This document shows, in pieces, positions 35,628-45,800 of a stretch of DNA of 64,000 nucleotides (the first letter of the stretch is position 1; every line of letters starts with the position of its first letter). Made by a program: the position numbers and the translations under genes. This stretch comes from Kangiellaceae bacterium (GTDB lineage: Bacteria > Pseudomonadota > Gammaproteobacteria > Enterobacterales > Kangiellaceae): positions 104,952 through 168,951 of the forward strand of contig JABXIQ010000007.1 of the NCBI GenBank assembly GCA_013373015.1. Direction: 5' to 3'. The notes under the pieces are model-generated. The model was given only the letters and a program-made list of their open reading frames with translations. It ran no database searches and had not been told where the DNA came from.

Positions 35628-36338
35628 TCATTTGCCTTTTGCAAACTTATCTACTTGATTTTCAGTTTTTAATCGTGAGTTTGCTTGCTTTTCTAATAAC
35701 CTTTGTATATTTGAGGTTAACGACCAGATTTCTAACTTGGCAGCAGCATCATGCCACTCAGCCACAGTCAAACCAGCTGCAAAAGAATCTAAATAGGCAA
35801 CCCGATTACCTAGTTTTGTTGGAAAATCTTCTAACTTTAATTGTTGTTTAGCTTCTGCAACCACCTGCTCTGCTGAATTGGTACGAACTCTATAACGATT
35901 CCAGCAAATTCTTGCCACAAGATTTGGATTGATTTTCTGTGCTTCGTCAACGATTTCTGCTAAATGTTGCGTTGACCAAACTTCAACTTGCGAAGGACTT
36001 AATGGAATTAAAGCCAAATCAGAAAGCAGAACAACAGCGCGGGTTAGATTGGTAATACGAGGGTGCCCATCTATTAAAATATAATCGTAATTATCTATAT
36101 TATCACGAACATATTTTTGCAATTGAGATAAGTTTTTTGCACTAACAATATCAAGATTCTCAATAACATACTTGTCATTGCGAATATTAAACCAGTTTTC
36201 AAGAGAACTCTGAGGATGATCGGTATCAATCATCAGAACATTGCTTTTATCGGATAAGGTTGAGGCGATATTAGCACAAAGGGTTGTCTTACCTGCCCCA
36301 CCCTTCATTTGAACGAAACTGATTACTTTTGCGCGCAC
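35628..36338 (-). CDS. Orphan ParA/MinD-type ATPase
   Basis: 236 residues. The deviant Walker A is KGGAGKTT near the N-terminus (VISFVQMKGGAGKTTLCANIA), with Walker A' MIDTDHPQSSLENW and Walker B DYILIDGHPR. Such ATPases position DNA or protein complexes in the cell. No parB or parS is visible, so it is a stand-alone member, placed just after the minor-pilin genes. The GTG at 36338 is preferred over GTG 36356 because GGGGA lies six bases upstream and homology begins there. The trp promoter follows within 50 bases of its stop. Confidence 0.88.
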   Translation of the reverse strand: MRAKVISFVQMKGGAGKTTLCANIASTLSDKSNVLMIDTDHPQSSLENWFNIRNDKYVIENLDIVSAKNLSQLQKYVRDNIDNYDYILIDGHPRITNLTRAVVLLSDLALIPLSPSQVEVWSTQHLAEIVDEAQKINPNLVARICWNRYRVRTNSAEQVVAEAKQQLKLEDFPTKLGNRVAYLDSFAAGLTVAEWHDAAAKLEIWSLTSNIQRLLEKQANSRLKTENQVDKFAKGK

Positions 36339-36428
36339 AAAAATTCCCCGTATCACTTATTTTCAATACATTCTACATGACACGGGGCAATTCGCAAGCC
36401 AGTTAAAAACTCTTTTTATATCAAGCGC

Positions 36429-39377
36429 TTAGTTATTTTTTATCTCTTCTAGCTCTGACTTGGTCAGCTCTCTCCATTTAACCGTTTGCAACTCATTTGC
36501 AAAGTCACACTTATTCCCGCTACACACTTGCTCAGTACCGACATAAGAAACAATGCTTGTATCATTACCATTTGAATTATCAGGGAAAAGAACAGTGAAA
36601 CCAGGAGCAATCCCCACATAATTCACATTCGTTGAGCGCTCGGATACTTGATCCAACACTCCATTATTATTGCTATCAAACTCACCAAAAGCGGGACGAC
36701 CATCTAAAATACTTATGGCGTAAAGCTTATTGTCGCCTACCGTAACAGCACAACTTGTTGGATCGTTATTCGGTTTATAAGTTGTAAAGAAAGTGCGGTA
36801 ATTGATAGTTACTGAATCTGCAAGTACTTTTTCGCTAGTTTCCAACTGTAACATCCATCCGTTTTTATTTGCGTTGAAAATATCAAATATACTCGCGAAT
36901 CGCTCTTCGCCTTCTACGTCAGTGATTTTATTGGTCACATCAAATAAATCAGATTCCGATAAAGCCGAAGTTTCAAAGGTTTTAGATAACACTTTTTCAT
37001 CAAAGAACGTATAAAAACGATCTACTGTGCCATCTTGTAATGGATGAGCTCGATAGCCACTGCCAATAGCAACCATGCCAATAGTTTTACCCTGCAGCCT
37101 TGCGAATGACACATCTGGTTTATTGTAAAAACGTCTATTCCCAGTTTTCCCAGTCCCTTGTATTTTGGCTAACTTAGCACCTTTAATGCTCGTACTACCG
37201 CTTGGCGAGCTTGGTGCGTGTATATCAAAACGGAATACTTGTCCGCCAGTGTCTGCGGCATAGATAACTTCAATTGTTCCACTGCCAGTTAAATCACCAA
37301 TAGCTAGATCTGAGGCAAAGCTGTTGGTCATTAATGATGAAATATCGTCCCCACTTCGTCCACTAACAGCATCTGTTTTAGCGTCCCATAATTTCTGACC
37401 AGTTATCGCATCAGCGATGAATATATTGTTACCCACATTGTCCGAGGTGCCTGCAACTAAATCTTCATTATCTTGATTATCAGAGTCATAACCACCACCA
37501 AAAACCATCACTAGCTTTTCTTGATTGCCCCATTTCATGTGTCCAACAATAGGTTTCGACCAGGTTTCGCCCAAACCCTCATAATAAATTACCGGATCCC
37601 AAGCTAATGCACCCGTACGCGTTTCGTCATAGGTTGCTTGATCACCAGTTATGGTAAACATCAGTTGTGGTTTAGTGCGTTCTGAGATATCAATCGCATA
37701 ATAATTTTTACCACCACGACGCATTCCCACATACAAATATGCCTTTTCACCACTATCTACCAAACCATCATTATCATCGTCAAAATGATAAACTGTAATG
37801 TCGCCATCAAGTCCATAAATACGATTACTTGGGTCGGTTAAACCCGAATCATTTGCCAATTGCGAAACATTAGGCAGTAATTGACGCGGAATAAATGACC
37901 ATAACTCATCACCACTATTATTAGCTGGATTGATAGCATGCAAATAGCCTTCATTAGTGCCTACAAAAGCCACCTCAATATCAGATGCGTATCGAACTAT
38001 AACAGGTCTTGAGTGAAGAGGATCTCCAAAGCGATTTATCATTGCATCATCAACACCATCACCATTAGTATCGTAAGGTGTTTGCAAGTTATACAACCAA
38101 GAAATGTGATTATCTAAAACATCATCAGTAACGCTAGCGTCTAAACCCAATAAATCACGAGTAATTTTGTTATTAGTCAACTGGATCTTATTTTTGTTAG
38201 TCCATAAATTCTTTTCAAGAATATTACTGTACACGTCGCGAGGTAAACTAATGGCTTGCGCCGCGCCACCCATTGCCACATCATTACCGTCCTGCACACT
38301 CCAAGCACTTGAAGCGGTATCAATAAATTGTCCATTTGCATCCACAGCAACAACTTCATTCTTATCGACAATTTGACCATTCTTTAAGTAATATTTTTTT
38401 AGATTCCCGTGCCATAACTGGGTACCTTCTGGCTTAAACATGGCTAAATATAATTCGTTACCACTGCTTAAACGATTGCTTTGACTTAATGGAACGCTAG
38501 GCGCAACAAACTGACTTTGATCAACGCCCGATGTAATTGACGCTGCAAAAGCGTCTGCCAAGCCCTGAGCATTATCAGCTGCTGTAAAAGTTCCTTGCCC
38601 ATTGTTAGCGACAGTTTGCAGAAAATCTCTAGCACCTTGATTATTAAGTGCAAAAGCAATGGTGCTAACACTGACATTGGAAGGAGTAACCCCTGAAACC
38701 TGATCATTTGAGGCAAGAAACCCTGCTAATTGCTGCATACATTGCTTACCAGCATCATTACTTGGGCAATTTTGTCCAGTGATGGCTTCAATATCATCAT
38801 CATCGGTATTTCCAAAAGTATTTGGCAAGCCATCGGTCAACAAAATCATATTATTACCAATACCGCAATTAGCTGTAATTGGTGTATTAAAAGTGTCGTT
38901 ATTACCTCGCAAATACTCCGCTGCTTGATACATAGTTTTACCCAGCGGAGTTCCTCCGTTAGCAGTCAATCCTGCAATCGAAGCTAATAACTTTTGACGG
39001 TGGGTTATACCACTATCAAGTTCAGCAAGACTCTTAACTTCTTCCTGCAAAATAATGTCGCTTCCACCATAAGAATAAAACCCTACACGAGCCGTATCAT
39101 CTAAATCATTCAAAAAGGTTGTTAATGCTTGCTGCATGATTTGTAAACGAGACTGCTCACCAGATGTTGGATAACATTCTGTATAAGGCCAGTCAATGAT
39201 GTCAGTATCACAAAAACGAGTAGACCATCCCATTGATCCAGAAACATCAAGAACTAATAAAATATTAACCGGCTGGGCATTACCGAAATATATTTCAATA
39301 TCATCCGCTTTTGCGCTTGGATTAATTGCAAAGACTGTTAATGCGGTAACGATACTTATTGCAAATTTTCTAAACAT
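36429..39377 (-). CDS. pilY1: Type IV pilus tip/assembly protein PilY1 (copy A)
   Basis: 982 residues. A signal peptide ends near residue 24. A von Willebrand A domain follows with an intact metal site DVSGS (Asp44, Ser46, Ser48). The C-terminal half is the PilY1 beta-propeller with outer-membrane/pilus features (GTNEGYLHAINPANN, YLYVGMRRGGKNYYAIDIS) and EF-hand-like calcium loops (DTNGDGVDD, DDDNDGLVD, DSNNNGVLD). PilY1 primes pilus assembly, adheres to surfaces and senses mechanical force. It ends the fimT-pilV-W-X-Y1 operon, with a Shine-Dalgarno AGGAG. Confidence 0.92.
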   Translation of the reverse strand: MFRKFAISIVTALTVFAINPSAKADDIEIYFGNAQPVNILLVLDVSGSMGWSTRFCDTDIIDWPYTECYPTSGEQSRLQIMQQALTTFLNDLDDTARVGFYSYGGSDIILQEEVKSLAELDSGITHRQKLLASIAGLTANGGTPLGKTMYQAAEYLRGNNDTFNTPITANCGIGNNMILLTDGLPNTFGNTDDDDIEAITGQNCPSNDAGKQCMQQLAGFLASNDQVSGVTPSNVSVSTIAFALNNQGARDFLQTVANNGQGTFTAADNAQGLADAFAASITSGVDQSQFVAPSVPLSQSNRLSSGNELYLAMFKPEGTQLWHGNLKKYYLKNGQIVDKNEVVAVDANGQFIDTASSAWSVQDGNDVAMGGAAQAISLPRDVYSNILEKNLWTNKNKIQLTNNKITRDLLGLDASVTDDVLDNHISWLYNLQTPYDTNGDGVDDAMINRFGDPLHSRPVIVRYASDIEVAFVGTNEGYLHAINPANNSGDELWSFIPRQLLPNVSQLANDSGLTDPSNRIYGLDGDITVYHFDDDNDGLVDSGEKAYLYVGMRRGGKNYYAIDISERTKPQLMFTITGDQATYDETRTGALAWDPVIYYEGLGETWSKPIVGHMKWGNQEKLVMVFGGGYDSDNQDNEDLVAGTSDNVGNNIFIADAITGQKLWDAKTDAVSGRSGDDISSLMTNSFASDLAIGDLTGSGTIEVIYAADTGGQVFRFDIHAPSSPSGSTSIKGAKLAKIQGTGKTGNRRFYNKPDVSFARLQGKTIGMVAIGSGYRAHPLQDGTVDRFYTFFDEKVLSKTFETSALSESDLFDVTNKITDVEGEERFASIFDIFNANKNGWMLQLETSEKVLADSVTINYRTFFTTYKPNNDPTSCAVTVGDNKLYAISILDGRPAFGEFDSNNNGVLDQVSERSTNVNYVGIAPGFTVLFPDNSNGNDTSIVSYVGTEQVCSGNKCDFANELQTVKWRELTKSELEEIKNN

Positions 39378-39396
39378 TATCCCCTCTCCTTACCGC

Positions 39397-39966
39397 TTAT
39401 AGCGATGAGTTGCAACTACGTACAACTTGAACCCATTCTTCAATATGGGTATTAGTTTCACCTTGATCGACCACGCCATCTTTGTCGATATCGAGGTGTC
39501 CTTCCCCAACTAATTGAAAAGCATGACAACCCAACGCGCCATTAGGATCCATTGAATTACCTAAACATTTCAAAGCAGAGCGCTCACAGTTATGATAAAA
39601 AGCTTCTACTTGCGCTTTTAACAAACCATCAGACTCTAGCCTAATTTCATTTGAACAATCGACAAGCTCGCCTTTGTCATTAGCACATTTAACATAACCC
39701 GCGCGTGGAGTAGTTAGATTTTCCCAGAAAGCATTTTCAGCAGTATCTAATAGATGACTAATATCATACTGATAAGCTGCCGAATACGAGCTGTTAGCTG
39801 TTTGCGCGGCATGAAAGGTCATAGCATCTTCCTGCGAGGCATTAGCCATTTTTTGTGATGAAATGCCCGAGGACATAATTGCTACACCTAAAACTGCCAA
39901 AGTTGCCATAATCAAAAGTGCGATTATGAGTGAAAAACCTTGTTGATTAACATTTAATGTATACAT
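39397..39966 (-). CDS. pilX: Minor pilin PilX (copy A)
   Basis: 189 residues. A short leader with prepilin cleavage at G/FSLIIALLIMATLAV and no Glu at position 5, the usual PilX trait. Hydrophobic N-terminal helix, then a globular region with four or more cysteines (KCANDKGELVDCSN, CERSALKC). It belongs to the minor-pilin tip complex with PilV, PilW and PilY1. It lies 19 bases before pilY1, and a Shine-Dalgarno GGAG overlaps the pilW stop region. Confidence 0.85.
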   Translation of the reverse strand: MYTLNVNQQGFSLIIALLIMATLAVLGVAIMSSGISSQKMANASQEDAMTFHAAQTANSSYSAAYQYDISHLLDTAENAFWENLTTPRAGYVKCANDKGELVDCSNEIRLESDGLLKAQVEAFYHNCERSALKCLGNSMDPNGALGCHAFQLVGEGHLDIDKDGVVDQGETNTHIEEWVQVVRSCNSSL

Positions 39967-39968
39967 AA

Positions 39969-40703
39969 TTACTCCGAAACCAGCAGAGAATCTGGAGGTT
40001 GAACACCGTTATTGTTCAAAATAATGGTGCTAGAAAATACTTGCCTATAACGCCCATCACTAAAGTTATACGGGCCTTCATTTAGAACTTTATTAACACT
40101 AATATCTTTATCGCTGGTAACATTTGACTCATCTGAAGCAATGGTAAATCCAATTTGTACGGTTTTGACCATTGTTATATCTGAAATCACATTAGCATCA
40201 ACATACTCCAAGCCTTGTGCAGTTAAAATGCCATATCGAACTTGAAAACTTTCAACATTTTTTATTAAACTCACTCCATTGCATTGCAACTCAGGTAAGT
40301 CACCAGTTGCAACTAACTGATAAGTGTTTTGTACTATGCCAGCTGTTGCTGCATCACCATCGCAATCAGTATCACCGTAATAACGAACAGTAAATACATC
40401 TGAGTTTTGACCGCCAGTGATCGACTTATTATTTTCAAGATTTACTAAAGGTTGCGCTAAACTATAACCATCGATAGTTTCGATACCATTATCAACCCAA
40501 CCTGCTTTTTGAACGTCTTTGACAAGGTAATTCATCGCAAAACGACCATTATCATGAACTTGAGTCATGCTACTGGTTAATCGATAGGTTTGCTTGCTGG
40601 ATAAAAAGACCATGAAAATGCCAGCAATAATGATCAAACCAATAACCATTGCTACCATTAATTCTACAAGAGTGAATGCCTGGCTTTTATTTCCTAACTT
40701 CAT
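39969..40703 (-). CDS. pilW: Minor pilin PilW (copy A)
   Basis: 244 residues. The prepilin site is SQA/FTLVELMVAMVIG, with Ala rather than the normal Gly at -1 and Glu at +5 kept. The hydrophobic helix and the body (QTYRLTSSMTQVHDNGRFAMNYLVKDVQKAGW, VRYYGDTDCDGD) are typical of PilW. Overlaps pilV by four bases (ATGA). Confidence 0.85.
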   Translation of the reverse strand: MKLGNKSQAFTLVELMVAMVIGLIIIAGIFMVFLSSKQTYRLTSSMTQVHDNGRFAMNYLVKDVQKAGWVDNGIETIDGYSLAQPLVNLENNKSITGGQNSDVFTVRYYGDTDCDGDAATAGIVQNTYQLVATGDLPELQCNGVSLIKNVESFQVRYGILTAQGLEYVDANVISDITMVKTVQIGFTIASDESNVTSDKDISVNKVLNEGPYNFSDGRYRQVFSSTIILNNNGVQPPDSLLVSE

Positions 40704-41311
40704 GGCACTATCTCCAATTGCACACAGGCATAATCAGAGCCTAGCCCAACTTCTGTTTGACAGCGAGTATTTTGTTGATATTCAGTTTTACCACTGATGT
40801 CCTTTCGCTCCACACCCTTCCAAGCAAGATACAATGACATTCTTGAACCAACGCTACAATTATCAGAGTCACCTACCGAAGTGTCACGGTCAAAACAGGC
40901 AGCCCCCATTATGGCTGTTGGAAGTTTCGTGTTAACCACTGAACTACAAACCTCGAAAATATCCTGCTGAGCAAGAAGATTCATTGAACAGCTCGCGCCT
41001 GAAGTGCAGGCAGCTTCTGGGATTAGGCTATTTTCAATATCACACCAGGCATAAAAAGTTCCTGATGCAACATTATTAACATAAGCGTTTTCCGCTCCAC
41101 TGTCCGTTTTCAAATACTCTTTATTATTTCGGATACGCGAAACAGCATCCTCTAAGATCATCGTTGCTTGTGTGCGACTAAAAGAATCGACAGAACTATT
41201 TAAGGCACCAATTTGCAAAGCCGCATAGCCCAACAAACCAATACTAACGATTAACAAAGTGATCAAGGCTTCTAGCAATGAAAAGCCATTTTGATGTTTA
41301 CCTTTTATCAT
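40700..41311 (-). CDS. pilV: Minor pilin PilV (copy A)
   Basis: 203 residues. Prepilin site NG/FSLLEALITLLIVSIGLLGYAALQ, standard for PilV, then several cysteines (WCDIENS, ACTSGASC, CSSV). The start at ATG 41311 gives a leader of nine residues; a longer frame begins with GTG at 41329. It overlaps the fimT-like gene by 14 bases. Confidence 0.85.
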   Translation of the reverse strand: MIKGKHQNGFSLLEALITLLIVSIGLLGYAALQIGALNSSVDSFSRTQATMILEDAVSRIRNNKEYLKTDSGAENAYVNNVASGTFYAWCDIENSLIPEAACTSGASCSMNLLAQQDIFEVCSSVVNTKLPTAIMGAACFDRDTSVGDSDNCSVGSRMSLYLAWKGVERKDISGKTEYQQNTRCQTEVGLGSDYACVQLEIVP

Positions 41312-41792
41312 TTGAGCCACAACCATCACTAATTTTTTTTACTGAAACATAACCTGAAGAAATCATGGTCAAATGCCGCCCTTGACCAAGTTCATTACAA
41401 ATGATTAAACCTAAATCACCTAATGGATTTAAACGACGCGTCATTCCATTGGGTCTAAATTGAATTTCGTTAATATCGAATGCTTGAACAGATAAGTGTT
41501 TTGGAAAGTGAAAACTCTCTAATGACTCCGCATTATTTTCTAGTAAGCTCCAACCAAACTGCCAATCAAAATCATTAGCCACTAGCTGTGTACTTTGGTT
41601 GTTTTGAATTGCCAACGCTCTGGCCTGTTGTACAGAAGTGATAAAAATATTGCTAGCTTGAGTCAAAGAATCTTGCGCTGAAAGCTTGTAAAGCAAATGT
41701 GCACCAGAAAGCGTAAACACAGACAGAAGCACCGTACTAAACAGCGCTTGAATCAATCCAAAGCCATGGTTTTTACGAAGTGTTACTGACAT
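41298..41792 (-). CDS. fimT: FimT/GspH-like pseudopilin with Gln at position 5
   Basis: 164 residues. Prepilin site HG/FGLIQALFSTVLLSVFTLSG: the usual Glu5 is Gln. The body has the FimT/GspH pattern of substrates (SVQQARALAIQNNQ, EIQFRPNGMTRRLNPLGDLGLIICNELGQGRHLTMISSGYV). FimT proteins bind DNA during uptake in some competent species. It is the first gene of operon A; GGGGA sits upstream of ATG 41792. The symbol is by family, not orthology. Confidence 0.75.
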   Translation of the reverse strand: MSVTLRKNHGFGLIQALFSTVLLSVFTLSGAHLLYKLSAQDSLTQASNIFITSVQQARALAIQNNQSTQLVANDFDWQFGWSLLENNAESLESFHFPKHLSVQAFDINEIQFRPNGMTRRLNPLGDLGLIICNELGQGRHLTMISSGYVSVKKISDGCGSNDKR

Positions 41793-41905
41793 ACATCCCC
41801 TAGATGCCCATTGTAAGCTGTCAGTATTTTATACAAGTCAGATTTGACTTTTAGAGAAGTTTTGTAATTTTATGTAGCGGTTTGTATAACTTTTAATCAG
41901 TTCAC

Positions 41906-41929
41906 AAAAAAGCCGCATAAAGCGGCTTT
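41906..41929 (-). terminator. Intrinsic terminator after pilE
   Basis: Stem AAAGCCGC / GCGGCTTT (41909-41916 with 41922-41929), followed on the minus strand by a run of six T. It lies 20 bases after the pilE stop and ends the upstream pilin operon (B), separating it from operon A. Confidence 0.85.
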
Positions 41930-41948
41930 GGTTAACATTAAGTTAAGA

Positions 41949-42362
41949 TTACCAATTATCTACAGAGCTACAACTTGATGTTGTTGTAGTTCCTTTAACT
42001 CCTGCCTGATTAATGGTTAACGTGCAGTCACCAGTCATCCCACCTTTGGGACTTGCCGTAATTGTATAAGTAGTAGCCGTTAAGTTAGAAAATGATAGTT
42101 CATAATCAATGCCTGAACCTTGGACAGGAACTCTGTCAGTATGGATACCACCTGAACCTAAAGTAGCTCCTGCATAGGTAAAATTATTAGCTTTATATCT
42201 TTCAATCGCCTCTGCGGCAGAAAGTAGGCTAGACATAGCATCTGATCGCTTACCTTTCTTGATATGACTTATATAGCTAGGATAAGCTATAGCTGAAATG
42301 ATACCAATAATTGCAATTGCTATCATAAGTTCTATTAAAGAAAACCCTACATTTTTTTTCAT
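41949..42362 (-). CDS. pilE: Type IV pilin-like protein PilE
   Basis: 137 residues. Prepilin site VG/FSLIELMIAIAIIGIISAIAYPSYISHIKKGKRSDAM is the standard PilE/type IV pilin form with Glu5. Two cysteines near the end (GDCTLT and TTSSCSSVDNW) fit the pilin D-loop disulfide. It is the last gene of operon B, downstream of the second pilY1, the same position as pilE in P. aeruginosa. Confidence 0.9.
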   Translation of the reverse strand: MKKNVGFSLIELMIAIAIIGIISAIAYPSYISHIKKGKRSDAMSSLLSAAEAIERYKANNFTYAGATLGSGGIHTDRVPVQGSGIDYELSFSNLTATTYTITASPKGGMTGDCTLTINQAGVKGTTTTSSCSSVDNW

Positions 42363-42377
42363 ATTAAACCTTCAAAA

Positions 42378-42869
42378 TTAAACAGCGCAACTGCTGCCAA
42401 CTGTTGTTATGTCTACCGAAGACATTCCTGTAATTGTTATTTTCTTACCTTCACCTCGGCTATCACAAAAGGTAACAGGTCCCCATTGAGCAAGTGAGCT
42501 TCTAATTCCTTTATTATTAAAAGACAACACCGTTGCAGAGCTAGAGTCTGAAATATAATCAAAACCATCATTTGAGTTAAGAAGTGTATCATTAGCTTGA
42601 GCATAATCACCGCTACCATCAAGATCTAAATACACTCTCCACCCATCATGCCACTTTGTTCCTGTAGCTTCTATAATCACCGTTTGTCTATTGCTTATCG
42701 CTTCACTACGAGCAAGCCGAATACTGCTTACTAAATCATTAGACAAAGTTGCAAGTCTATTATCTTGAATAAAGTTAGACATAGGAGGCGCGGCCAAAAG
42801 CATTACTATTGAAATAATAACAATGGTAATTAACACTTCCAAAATTGTCATTCCAGATTGTTTTTTCAT
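42378..42869 (-). CDS. FimU/GspH-like pseudopilin
   Basis: 163 residues from ATG 42869. Prepilin site SG/MTILEVLITIVIISIVMLLAAPPMSNF with Glu5. The body has SSIRLARSEAISNRQTVIIEATGTKWHDGWRVYLDLDG and GPVTFCDSRGEGKKITI, typical of FimU/FimT. The start follows the pilY1 stop by four bases; an upstream in-frame extension would lie inside pilY1. It is probably the FimU partner of operon B even though it sits after pilY1. Confidence 0.85.
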   Translation of the reverse strand: MKKQSGMTILEVLITIVIISIVMLLAAPPMSNFIQDNRLATLSNDLVSSIRLARSEAISNRQTVIIEATGTKWHDGWRVYLDLDGSGDYAQANDTLLNSNDGFDYISDSSSATVLSFNNKGIRSSLAQWGPVTFCDSRGEGKKITITGMSSVDITTVGSSCAV

Positions 42870-42873
42870 AAGA

Positions 42874-45800
42874 CTACTCTTCTTTTTCTCTCCAGTTAAC
42901 TCTATTGAGATTACCGAAGTCGTTTGGAACAAAATCGTCATTCAGTGTAGTACCAACCAAATTAATAGCTCCATTTGATGTAAAAAGCACTTGAACTGGA
43001 GGCGCTAAACCTGCATTCGGTAATTCAACACTTCTATCATCTGCAGAATCTCCTACAACGCCACTATTATTAGTATCAGCAACAGGTGTTCCATCAAGCA
43101 AATTAATACCATATAGCTTACTACCACCTACAATAGGTGAACAAGTTGTTTTACTATTACCTGCGGGATCATAACTTGTAAATAATGTAGTTCCATCCAC
43201 AGTTAGTGCTTGCGTCAAAACTTTTTCGTCACTTGAGAGCGTAAAATACCACCCACTATGAGTTGGACTGTCAGACTCTAAATAACTTAATACGGTTGAC
43301 GAATCCAGAATATTCGTTACATCAAGCATTTTATTTGCGATGATCGGATCACCATTAATATCTGTTTCTCCTGTGTCAGTTCCACTCATCGAAACATCAG
43401 CAAAGTCACCCGTTAAGGCACCATAATCCCTTATCGAGAAAAATGCATCACTGACACCTTCATATAAAGGATGCGCACGATAACCAGACCCTATAGATAC
43501 ACCGACATAATCCGGCGAGTTAGGGCGATTAATTTTTGTCAAGTCTGGAGCATAGAAGAAACGTCGCTCATTAGTGTTATTTGAGGCATCTTTAGTAGAC
43601 AAATTAGCAATTCGCCCCCCAGCACCAAAGAGTTGGTTTGTTCCGTCATAATCTTTATTAAGATCAAATCTAAATATTTGGCCAGCCACATCCGCAACAT
43701 ATATGTGTTCAATAGTACCATCACCTGATAAATTAATTGCTGCTGGGTTTGCTGCAATACTGTAATCCATATCACTTAGCGTGGACTCTTTTCCTGTTGC
43801 ACTAGCATTTGATATATAAGATTGTGCACTGTCTAATAACACGGGGCTACCTGCCGCTTTCGATGCATCAACATCAACAATAAACAAGTCATTACCAGAA
43901 CTTGCTGTCTGGAAATTTGTTTCTTCATCATTTATGCGATCGTTATAACCACCGGTAAATACCATCACCAGCTTCTCAGTCTTAGTACCGTTATCATCAT
44001 AAGAAATGTTAGCTATAACCGGTTTAGCCCAAGTCTGAGCTAAGTTTGTGAAGTCGTAGTTAGTACCTGATGTCCCACCTTCCACAACAAACATCAACTC
44101 TGGAGACTCAGGATTACTTACATCAAGTGCATAGTAGTTACTGTAAATATCACCTCTAGAGTTTCCATCATCACGTTGATGACGCTCACCTCTTCTCATC
44201 CCAACAAACAAGTAGGCTTTATCATTTTTACCTTCATCAATAATGCCATCTGGATAATATGGTTGAGTAGGATTGTTTTCATCAAACACTTCTTCGAAAT
44301 ATAGAGCTATCTCACCATCAAGACCGTATAAGTGCTCTTCTGCAGAAGTAGTATCATCATTACGATACATATCCTTCATTTTTGGAAGTAACAGCTTAGG
44401 AATGAATGACCAAACTTCTTTACCCGTTGCAATATCAATAGCATGCAAATAGCCTTCATTACTTCCGAAGAAAGCAATATCTTTAATATCTGTACTTCCC
44501 GATGTTGTATAGGTAATTACTTTCGGAGTACTGTGAAGCGGATCACCAATTTCTGTTCTTACATGATCTGTTGTAATAGAAGCTGTTAAAGTGCCTGCAT
44601 CGCTGATTTCTGTATCATTAAAGTCTAAACCAGCCAGCCAATATTTCAATGTCGAAGCTGCTTTGCTTAAAGTTGTATATTTTGTAGAGTCTAACCCTAA
44701 TTCTGTAGCGTAATTGGTTGCATCCAAGCTGAATTCACTATTATCCGCATCTAGAATAGAAGTTAGTGCATTTGAATCTGCTGTCACATTTGTGTAAACA
44801 GTTCGCTCAAATGTTCCGCCTACCAGCAAATCTTTTAAGCGAGATGCAGCTCCACCCAAAACAACTTGGTTACCATCAAACTCTGTCGCTTCATTCCAAA
44901 AGCTTTTTGCTGAAGTGCTATCCGGAACACCACTTGCATCAAGACTCTCAATAAATAAGGCTGTGTTAGTATTCACAGCGGCGTCGCCATCCTGATCAAC
45001 AATCTGAGGATCGCCATTAGCATCAAACCCTAACTCATATTTTTTCAGGTTTCCAGGCCATGTAGTAGTAAGTGAAGGCTCAAATTGTGCGAAATACAAA
45101 TCACTTCTATGAGTTAAACGGTTTTGTTGGTTAACTGTAACCCCTGTTTCTACAATAGACGTTGAAACATCTTCAATCTCATCAATAATATTTTCTATTG
45201 CTTCTACTAGCTCTTGTGGCGAATTCCAAAACAGAAATTTTGCTTTAGGGTCTTCGCCGATAGCTGTTGCACCAGCATTACTTGCTGCAACAATTGCTCT
45301 TAATTGATTTGTGCTGTTGTCAGTACACACTGAATCAGCATTAGTACCATCATAGTCATCGCACGGAGTTACCACGTGCGTTGTTAGCTGCTCCGACTGC
45401 CTTAACTCATTGACAAAGTTATAAAAACAGGTCTCACCATCATTCGCTCCACAAGAATACTGTCCGTCACTCAACTGCGAGATACTTTCAATATTAGTTT
45501 TCACATCTGGATTAGAGTCATTAAACTGACCAAATGATAAAACAATAGCATGCTTTGCCGAGCACACATTTGTTGCTGAAGATCCAGGAGTATAATTTGT
45601 TGCCGTAGCTCCGTTTAAAGCTTGCGTATCAATATCAGTTGACCAATTTGACCACAAACCACCGACTTCAGGAGTATCACCAAGCATATACCTTACAGCT
45701 TCTAAATATCCAAACATGGTAGGGGTATTACTAGATTGCGACAAAGAGTTAATGTCCGCTAGTAACTCCACCTTATTTGGATTTACCACACCGTTTTGGT

